Shown here piece after piece: positions 22,797 to 27,931 of a DNA stretch of 27,931 nt (positions are counted from its first letter, which is position 1; each line of letters starts with the position of its first letter). This DNA is from JBBDWZ01 sp050732575 (GTDB taxonomy: Bacteria > Gemmatimonadota > Gemmatimonadetes > Longimicrobiales > RSA9). The position numbers were made by a program, and so were the translations under genes. The stretch is taken from contig JBOHRF010000035.1 of NCBI GenBank assembly GCA_050732575.1, forward strand, positions 1 through 27,931. Direction: 5' to 3'. The notes below the pieces were generated by a model. The model saw only the letters and a program-made list of their open reading frames with translations. It made no database searches and had not been told where the DNA came from.

Positions 22797-23774
22797 ATGA
22801 TGAGGACTTCACGTAGCCTCCTCGCTACGGCCCTACTTGTCTCCTGTTTTGCCGCATCGGTTGCCGGTCAAAGTGAGATCAACCGGCCCTGCACAGCCGT
22901 TGCGCCTGATGCCAATCGTCGCTACTGCAATTCGATCGCTGAGGCGATCGCGGTTGGCCTGCCCCGCCTGGGTATTGCCTTCTCGAGTGGAAACCCGGTG
23001 CCGGGTGCGGCCAGTACGCTCGGGGAGCGCGTCGGCTCCATGCCTCGCCTGAGCGGCGACGCGCGCATCACCCTGTTGTCTCTCGAGCTGCCGCCCATTG
23101 GGCGCATGAACGCCAGCCCTGAAATCGGAGCCACGCTCCTCACGCTCAACATCGATGCCTCGGTCGGCATTTTCGGCGGCATCGCGTTGTTGCCCACTGT
23201 GGGCGGCTTTGCTTCGCTCGATCTGCTGGGCAGCATAGGTACCATGGCCCTGCCGGAGGATGAAGGATTCGACACGGGTCGCGTTCATAGCTGGGCGCTG
23301 GGCGCTCGGCTCGGCATCCTGCGTGAATCCTTTACCGCGCCCGGCATCTCCATTACCGGAGTGTATCGACGCCTCGGCAGCCCTTCGTTCGGTGATCGAC
23401 AGCTGCAGTCACAAGACGCGTACTTCGAAGCCAATTCGTTGAGGGTTCAAAGCCTGCGCGCCGTGGTAGGAAAACGCGTGCTCGGGCTGGGCGCACTGGC
23501 CGGCGTTGGTATTGATCGGTACCAGAGCGAGGTGAGCTTTGGCCAGGGCGGCTCCGGGCAGCCCCGCTTCGATTTTCAGGTTCCAGACTTCGAGACCAGT
23601 CGCTTCAATGCGTTTGGAAGTCTGCACTGGACCACGCTCATCCTGAGCCTGGTTGGTGAAATCGGCTGGCAATCAGGCGGCGACGAGTTGACTGCGCCGC
23701 TGCCCGCCGGCCAAAGCACGGCCACTGGTCAGGGCACATTGTACGGCGGTCTGGCCGTGAGGCTGGCCCTTTGA
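22797..23774 (+). CDS. Exported protein of unknown function, probably beta-rich
   Basis: I do not recognise this family. The 325 residues start with a signal peptide (about 1-24: MMRTSRS, then a hydrophobic stretch ending SVAG before QSEIN). The mature part has two early cysteines (32 and 44) that could form a disulfide. It then has many alternating Gly/hydrophobic/polar segments such as ITLLSLELPP, TLLTLNIDASVGIFGGIAL, SWALGARLGILRE, ISITGVYRRLG, ALAGVGIDRYQSEVSF, LSLVGEIGWQSGG and a final TLYGGLAVRLAL. This pattern suggests an outer-membrane beta-barrel or similar beta fold. It lies 12 nt after purM and shares TTGA with ribD, so it is in the operon. ATG 22797 or the next ATG 22800 is the start. 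Confidence 0.75.
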   Translation: MMRTSRSLLATALLVSCFAASVAGQSEINRPCTAVAPDANRRYCNSIAEAIAVGLPRLGIAFSSGNPVPGAASTLGERVGSMPRLSGDARITLLSLELPPIGRMNASPEIGATLLTLNIDASVGIFGGIALLPTVGGFASLDLLGSIGTMALPEDEGFDTGRVHSWALGARLGILRESFTAPGISITGVYRRLGSPSFGDRQLQSQDAYFEANSLRVQSLRAVVGKRVLGLGALAGVGIDRYQSEVSFGQGGSGQPRFDFQVPDFETSRFNAFGSLHWTTLILSLVGEIGWQSGGDELTAPLPAGQSTATGQGTLYGGLAVRLAL

Positions 23775-24916
23775 ACGTGCACTTCATGACCAGGGCGCTC
23801 GACCTGTCCGGGCGAGGCTGGGGACGAGTGCAACCGAACCCGATGGTGGGCGCCGTCGTGGTCAATGCGGAGGGGCTGATTGTTGGGGAAGGGTACCATG
23901 CAGAGCATGGCGGTCCGCACGCGGAGGTGCACGCCCTGCGGGCCGCCGGAGACGCGGCGCGCGGCGCCACGTTGTACGTGACCCTCGAGCCCTGCGCCCA
24001 CCAGGGCCTGACGCCGCCCTGCACGGACGCGGTGCTGCACGCCGGCATCACTCGCGTCGTATTCGGAGCACCGGATCCAAACCCGGTGGCGGCCGGTGGC
24101 GCGGAAGTACTCCGGGCCGCAGGCGTGGAGGTGGTTGGCCCGGTGGCGGAAGTGGCCGTCCGCAGGCAGAACGCAATCTTTTTCCATTGCCACCAGCGGC
24201 GCGGCACCTTTGTTGCCCTCAAACTGGCCCTTTCGCTCGACGGTCGCATCGCTGGACCGGGTGGCAAACGGACCCAAATCACAGGTAGGGAAGCGCAGGC
24301 TGAAGCGCATCGGCTGCGTGCGGGGTACGATGCGCTGATGGTGGGCAGCGGAACCGCTCTGACCGACGATCCATTGCTGACCGTGCGGGGTGACGTGCAA
24401 CCGCGCCGGCCGCCCGTTCGCGTAGTGCTGGATTCCGCGCTGCGACTGCCGGTCTCACATCAACTCGTGCGCACTGCGGTGGATGTCCCGGTGTGGGTAT
24501 TTTGCAAGCACGGCGCAGCTCCCGAGCGGCACGCAGCGCTCGAGCAGCGCGGCGTTCGTGTGCTCCAGGCCCCTGGCACACCCAGCGGAATTGACATTGA
24601 AAGCGTGCTTGCCACGTTGTGGCGCGAGGGTGTGCGCTCGGTCTTTTGTGAGGGCGGAGCGCGCGTTGCCGGCTCGCTGGCCAGGACCGGACGGATTGGC
24701 CGGTTTTATGTTTTTCTGGCGCCCCTCATCCTGGGTCCGGATGGCATTAATGCGTTTGACGCGCTGCCCGCGCCTGATCGCATGCCGCTCGAGCTGGACC
24801 GCGTGCAGCGCTTTGGCTCCGATGTGCTCATGACCTACGAACCGGCTCGCAACCCACGCTTGTTCGTTCGTCCAATCGACGCCACCGTCGAGGGCTATGT
24901 TCACAGGTTTGGTTGA
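23771..24916 (+). CDS. ribD: Bifunctional riboflavin deaminase/reductase RibD
   Basis: RibD carries out the deamination and side-chain reduction steps after GTP cyclohydrolase II. In the deaminase half (about 1-145) the zinc ligands are His50 (with Glu52 as proton shuttle in PHAEVHAL), Cys75 and Cys84 in EPCAHQGLTPPC, and QPNPMVGAVVV is the family signature. The reductase half (about 146-381) has FVALKLALSLDGRIA, DALMVGSGTALTDDPLLTVR, RPPVRVVLDS and VFCEGGARVAGSL. The most upstream start is TTG 23771, overlapping the previous stop as TTGA; GTG 23777 or ATG 23786 are possible, but the last would leave little before the first helix. It overlaps ribE by 20 nt. Confidence 0.95.
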   Translation: MNVHFMTRALDLSGRGWGRVQPNPMVGAVVVNAEGLIVGEGYHAEHGGPHAEVHALRAAGDAARGATLYVTLEPCAHQGLTPPCTDAVLHAGITRVVFGAPDPNPVAAGGAEVLRAAGVEVVGPVAEVAVRRQNAIFFHCHQRRGTFVALKLALSLDGRIAGPGGKRTQITGREAQAEAHRLRAGYDALMVGSGTALTDDPLLTVRGDVQPRRPPVRVVLDSALRLPVSHQLVRTAVDVPVWVFCKHGAAPERHAALEQRGVRVLQAPGTPSGIDIESVLATLWREGVRSVFCEGGARVAGSLARTGRIGRFYVFLAPLILGPDGINAFDALPAPDRMPLELDRVQRFGSDVLMTYEPARNPRLFVRPIDATVEGYVHRFG

Positions 24917-25508
24917 GGGCGTCGGCCACATTGGCGGCGTTCAGTCGCGCACCAATGCGCGCGAGTTTGAAATCACGGTCCCCGGTTGGGCCGCGGCGCT
25001 GACCCTCGGGGAATCCGTGGCTGTGGATGGCATCTGCCTCACCGCCATGGAGCTGCTTCCCGATGGGTTCCGCGTGCAGGTGGTTGCGCCTTCGTTGGCA
25101 CGAACCACAGCCGGCGAATGGAGTCCCGGTCGGCGCGTGAACCTCGAGCGGGCGTTACGCGCCGATGGCCGATTGGGTGGCCACTTTGTTCAGGGTCACG
25201 TCGATGCGACGGGCACCGTGTTGCGCGTCCAGCACGCCGGCGAGCATGTCCACGTCGACATTCGGCTGCCGGAGATGGTAACCGAGCTCACCGTGTTACA
25301 TGGCTCTCTGGCCGTGGACGGTGTCAGCCTGACCGTGAGTGAGTTGCCCGACGATGACGTTGCACGTGTGGCTCTAATACCGCATACCTGGAAGCATACC
25401 AACCTGTCGCGCTTGGAGCGCAACACGCGGGTCAACCTGGAGGGTGACCTCATTGGTCGCTTCGTAGTGGGATACTTGAAGCGCTGGGCACTTCCCGCGC
25501 TGGGCTGA
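24897..25508 (+). CDS. ribE: Riboflavin synthase alpha chain
   Basis: This enzyme dismutates two 6,7-dimethyl-8-ribityllumazine molecules to riboflavin. The 203 residues show the internal duplication of the family. MFTGLVEGVG and SVAVDGICLT (40-49) in the first barrel correspond to HFVQGHVDATG and SLAVDGVSLT (137-146) in the second, and the C-terminal helix contains LIGRFVVGYL. The Cys in GICLT (47) and the N-terminal MFTGL are typical. The ATG lies 20 nt inside ribD, implying coupled translation. ribBA starts 11 nt after its stop. Confidence 0.95.
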   Translation: MFTGLVEGVGHIGGVQSRTNAREFEITVPGWAAALTLGESVAVDGICLTAMELLPDGFRVQVVAPSLARTTAGEWSPGRRVNLERALRADGRLGGHFVQGHVDATGTVLRVQHAGEHVHVDIRLPEMVTELTVLHGSLAVDGVSLTVSELPDDDVARVALIPHTWKHTNLSRLERNTRVNLEGDLIGRFVVGYLKRWALPALG

Positions 25509-25519
25509 GGAGAAGATCC

Positions 25520-26776
25520 ATGCCATTCGATCGGGTAGAAGACGCCATTCAGGATATTCGGGACGGCAAGCTCGTCATCGTGGCCGATGATGAGGACCGT
25601 GAGAACGAGGGTGACCTGGTCTGCGCTGCGGCCAAGATCACGCCGCAGCTGATCAATTTCATGGTCACCCATGGCCGCGGCCTGATTTGCGTTCCGCTTA
25701 CGCGCGACCGTGCCGACGCACTCGAGCTACCGCCCATGACCGAGCAGAACCAGGACTTCATGGGTACGGCGTTCACGGTAACGGTGGATGGGCACCAGCG
25801 GTTTGGTGTAACCACCGGTGTGAGCGCTTTCGATCGCGCGCGCACCGTGCAACTGCTTGCCGATCCCGGCACCAAGCCATCGGATTTCCGGCGCCCGGGT
25901 CACGTGAATCCGCTGCGCGCCGTACCGGGTGGCGTCTTGCGCCGGGTAGGACAAACCGAAGCGTCCGTCGATCTGGCGCGCCTGGCCGGCCTGCCACCCG
26001 CAGGCGTGATCTGCGAGATCTTGAATCCGGACGGCAGTATGGCGCGGCGCGCACAACTGGAGGACTTCGCGCGTCAACACGGCCTGCGCTTCATCACGGT
26101 CGCGCAAATCGTTGCCTATCGTCTGCGTACGGATCGCCTGGTCAAGCGGCTGGCCGAGGCCGCGTTGCCCACACCCTACGGCGAGTTCCGGCTCATTGCT
26201 TTCGAGAATCAGATCGATCATCGCGAGCACGTGGCGCTGGTCAAAGGTGGTGTGGCAGGCCAGAAGAACGTGCTGGTGCGCATGCATTCCGAATGTTTGA
26301 CGGGCGATGTATTCCACTCTCAACGCTGTGACTGCGGCGAGCAACTCCACGCATCGCTTCGGCGGATTGAAGAACAGGGTCTGGGTGCCGTGGTCTACTT
26401 GCGCCAGGAAGGGCGGGGCATCGGGTTGGGCAACAAGATCCGTGCGTACGCGCTGCAGGACGACGGCCTCGACACCGTGCAGGCCAACGAATCGCTCGGC
26501 TTCAAGCCGGATCTGCGCGATTACGGCATTGGCGCCCAGATCCTGCTGGACCTCGGCATCAGCTCGATTCGGCTGTTGACCAACAATCCGCGCAAGATTG
26601 TGGGCCTGGACGCATACGGCCTCAAAATCACCGGACGCGAGCCAATCCAGGTTTTGGCCACTGACCACAACCGCAAATACCTCACAACCAAGCAGCAGAA
26701 GCTGGGACACCTGCTGAGCGAAGATGCACCCACACCACCCGAACAGACTGCGGTCCTGCCGCCCGAACCCAGGTGA
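25520..26776 (+). CDS. ribBA: Bifunctional DHBP synthase / GTP cyclohydrolase II
   Basis: The N-terminal RibB half (about 1-205) makes 3,4-dihydroxy-2-butanone 4-phosphate; the C-terminal RibA half (about 210-400) opens GTP. RibB motifs are DDEDRENEGD (23-32), HGRGLICVPL, TAFTVTVD, TTGVSAFDRARTV, RPGHVNPLRA and GQTEASVDLARLAGL. In the last, Gln145 stands where the E. coli and archaeal enzymes have a metal-binding His (GHTEA). RibA has zinc ligands Cys259, Cys270 and Cys272 in HSECLTGDVFHSQRCDCG, RQEGRGIGLGNKI (295-307), and the LLTNNPRK and GREPI motifs. GAGGAG just upstream is the strongest ribosome-binding site in the rib block. The 18-residue C-terminal tail is Pro-rich. Confidence 0.95.
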   Translation: MPFDRVEDAIQDIRDGKLVIVADDEDRENEGDLVCAAAKITPQLINFMVTHGRGLICVPLTRDRADALELPPMTEQNQDFMGTAFTVTVDGHQRFGVTTGVSAFDRARTVQLLADPGTKPSDFRRPGHVNPLRAVPGGVLRRVGQTEASVDLARLAGLPPAGVICEILNPDGSMARRAQLEDFARQHGLRFITVAQIVAYRLRTDRLVKRLAEAALPTPYGEFRLIAFENQIDHREHVALVKGGVAGQKNVLVRMHSECLTGDVFHSQRCDCGEQLHASLRRIEEQGLGAVVYLRQEGRGIGLGNKIRAYALQDDGLDTVQANESLGFKPDLRDYGIGAQILLDLGISSIRLLTNNPRKIVGLDAYGLKITGREPIQVLATDHNRKYLTTKQQKLGHLLSEDAPTPPEQTAVLPPEPR

Positions 26777-27273
26777 GCGCGGAAGATTCTGTTTTGTCCG
26801 CCCTTCGCGGCCAGCCCAATGGCCTGGGTCGGCGCTTCGCCATTGTCGTGAGTCGTTTCAACGCACAAATCACTGAGCGGCTGCTGAGCGGCGCGCGTGC
26901 CTGCCTGCTACAGCACGGCGTCCAGGAAAAATCCATCGATGTAGTATCCGTGCCCGGCGCCTGGGAATTGCCTCTGGCTGCCCAGGCTGCGGCGCGCGGC
27001 GGCTATTCCGCCATCATCGCGTTGGGCTGCGTGATCCGCGGGGACACACCCCACTTCGATTACGTGGCTGGTGCCGCCGCGCACGGATTGGAGCGCGTCA
27101 GTCTGCAAGCCGCCATTCCGGTCGCCTTCGGCGTGCTCACAACCGACACCACCGAGCAGGCGCTGGCCCGTGCCGGCGGCCGTGATGGCAACAAAGGGTG
27201 GGATGCTGCGCTGGTCGCGCTGGAAATGGCCGATTTGCTGAGCGGGTGGCCAGTTCACGCGCCCACGCCATGA
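26773..27273 (+). CDS. ribH: 6,7-dimethyl-8-ribityllumazine synthase
   Basis: RibH condenses the RibB product with the RibD-pathway pyrimidine (after dephosphorylation) to give lumazine, the RibE substrate. The 166 residues include FAIVVSRFNAQITERLL (22-38), the substrate loop VPGAWELP (60-67), GCVIRGDTPHFDYV with catalytic His94, and GVLTTDTTEQALARAG (120-135). Size and motifs match the icosahedral/pentameric family. The start is GTG 26773, overlapping the ribBA stop as GTGA. The first 20 residues are variable linker. nusB overlaps its end as ATGA. Confidence 0.95.
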   Translation: MSAEDSVLSALRGQPNGLGRRFAIVVSRFNAQITERLLSGARACLLQHGVQEKSIDVVSVPGAWELPLAAQAAARGGYSAIIALGCVIRGDTPHFDYVAGAAAHGLERVSLQAAIPVAFGVLTTDTTEQALARAGGRDGNKGWDAALVALEMADLLSGWPVHAPTP

Positions 27274-27704
27274 GAGAACGCAGTCGGGCGCGCGGCTGGG
27301 CGCTGCAGGCGCTGTATGCCTGGGAGTCGCGCGGCGAACCGGAAACCCCATTGGGCATGCTGGAGGAGTTGGAGCGCGACCGCTCCATCGCGGATGCCAG
27401 CGTGACCTACGCACGCCAGCTCCTGCATAACTTTCAGGAGCATCGCACGGACGTGGATCGTGCCATTCAGGAATCGCTCTCCAACTGGCGCCTCGAACGG
27501 CTGTCCGTCATCGATCGCAACATTCTTCGACTCGCTACCAGCGAGATGATGCATATCGCCGATGTGCCGCCTCGGGTTTCCATCCAGGAAGCCATCGAGC
27601 TGGCGGAGAAGTACGGCACCCACGAAAGTCCCCGCTTTGTAAACGGCGTGCTCGACGCGCTCATGAGAGCGCAGGCCGGAGCCCACGACCAGGAGAACGC
27701 CTGA
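27270..27704 (+). CDS. nusB: Transcription antitermination factor NusB
   Basis: NusB binds boxA RNA with NusE (ribosomal protein S10) and supports rRNA antitermination. The 144-residue helical protein has the family series RGWALQALYAWE (9-19), SNWRLERLSVIDRNILRLATSEM (71-93) and VSIQEAIELAEKYGTHESPRFVNGVLDAL (103-131). ATG 27270 is in the ATGA overlap with ribH; longer frames starting inside ribH add unrelated sequence. The ribH-nusB order is very common in bacteria, which supports both calls. The C-terminal dozen residues are polar and variable, and AGGAG within them serves the next gene. Confidence 0.95.
   Translation: MRERSRARGWALQALYAWESRGEPETPLGMLEELERDRSIADASVTYARQLLHNFQEHRTDVDRAIQESLSNWRLERLSVIDRNILRLATSEMMHIADVPPRVSIQEAIELAEKYGTHESPRFVNGVLDALMRAQAGAHDQENA
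27691..27695 (+). promoter_or_regulatory. Ribosome-binding site that sets a CTG start
   Basis: AGGAG lies inside the last codons of nusB, 5 nt before CTG 27701. In the glycosyltransferase frame there is no ATG, GTG or TTG between 27602 and 27701, so this strong site points to CTG as the initiation codon. Confidence 0.6.
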
Positions 27705-27931
27705 AACTCATTGTCGCCAACTGGCAGGACCGCCAGAACCCGAAAGCGGGTGGTGCGGAAATCCACCTGCACGAAGTTTTTGGTCGGCTCGCCCAGCGCG
27801 GTCATGAAATTACCTTATTGGTGTCGCATTGGCCGGGCGCCGCCCCACGCGCCTCGGACCAGGGGCTGCACATCCACCGCGTAGGATCCCGCCATACCTA
27901 CAACCTGGTTGCACCACGATATTACCGCCGT
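27701..27931 (+). CDS. Glycosyltransferase family 4, N-terminal part (runs off the window)
   Basis: The frame from 27701 is open to the end of the window, giving 77 residues. Near the N-terminus it reads VANWQDRQNPKAGGAEIHLHE, followed by VFGRLAQRGHEITLLVSHWPGA. The GGAE-x-H-L-x-E element with the GHE-x-T-LL strand is the donor-side start of GT-B fold family 4 glycosyltransferases, usually acting on lipids or surface polysaccharides at the inner membrane. No ATG, GTG or TTG is in position; CTG 27701 overlaps the nusB stop as CTGA and has AGGAG 5 nt upstream. The acceptor and sugar cannot be told from this fragment. An unusually late start (for example ATT 27710) is possible but lacks a ribosome-binding site at the right distance. 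Confidence 0.75.
   Translation, partial: MKLIVANWQDRQNPKAGGAEIHLHEVFGRLAQRGHEITLLVSHWPGAAPRASDQGLHIHRVGSRHTYNLVAPRYYRR

Noticed and set aside
23700..23790. FMN riboswitch upstream of ribD
   Set aside because: The region is coding sequence of the preceding gene, and no RFN-like leader with conserved stems is visible.

Overview
The window comes from a GC-rich (roughly 60-65% by eye), diderm bacterial chromosome. The diderm call rests on a secretin and other type II secretion (T2SS) genes, a lipoprotein signal and a predicted outer-membrane-like protein. The gene mix (T2SS in the order G-F-H-I-J-K-L-M-C-D-E, a split propionyl-CoA carboxylase with methylmalonyl-CoA mutase, FmdB-ArgS-PfkB-PurM-riboflavin genes, a Uma2 protein) fits Gemmatimonadota or a related soil/sediment phylum. 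That assignment is inference from style and gene content; there is no rRNA gene here to settle it. Coding density is very high and there are no tRNA, rRNA, CRISPR or insertion-sequence features.

Layout: 1-1030 is the only loosely packed part, with a terminator-like hairpin, a tiny candidate lipoprotein and a solitary Uma2-family protein. 1080-3458 (+) holds the propionyl-CoA carboxylase beta subunit and an AIM24/TIGR00266 protein. 3465-13636 (-) is an eleven-gene T2SS operon reading gspG-F-H-I-J-K-L-M-C-D-E, with mostly 1-4 nt stop/start overlaps. It lacks gspO (prepilin peptidase) and gspN. 13777-18768 (+) diverges from it: biotin carboxylase, an RlmD-like rRNA methyltransferase, a stand-alone biotin carrier and methylmalonyl-CoA mutase. 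18831-27931 (+) is one continuous same-strand run: FmdB zinc ribbon, argS, a PfkB kinase, purM, an uncharacterised exported protein, ribD, ribE, ribBA, ribH, nusB and the start of a group 4 glycosyltransferase that runs off the end.

How the genes work together: the beta subunit at 1.1 kb, the biotin carboxylase at 13.8 kb and the carrier at 16.6 kb make up a three-gene propionyl-CoA carboxylase. With the mutase at 17.1 kb they form most of the propionyl-CoA to succinyl-CoA route. The epimerase and the cobalamin-binding mutase part are not in the window. The T2SS operon separates the two halves of this route. The rib genes encode every dedicated enzyme from GTP and ribulose-5-phosphate to riboflavin except the phosphatase.

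I did not find a clearly new biological system. The points most worth a second look are: the use of all four NTGA stop/start couplings, including a CTG start for the final glycosyltransferase; a strong excess of CTCGAG, perhaps reflecting avoidance of internal ribosome-binding sequences; the embedded and rearranged T2SS operon with a compact secretin and unusual GspC and GspL proteins; the rRNA methyltransferase wedged inside the carboxylase genes; a Gln at a metal-ligand His position of RibB; and the unknown exported protein between purM and ribD.
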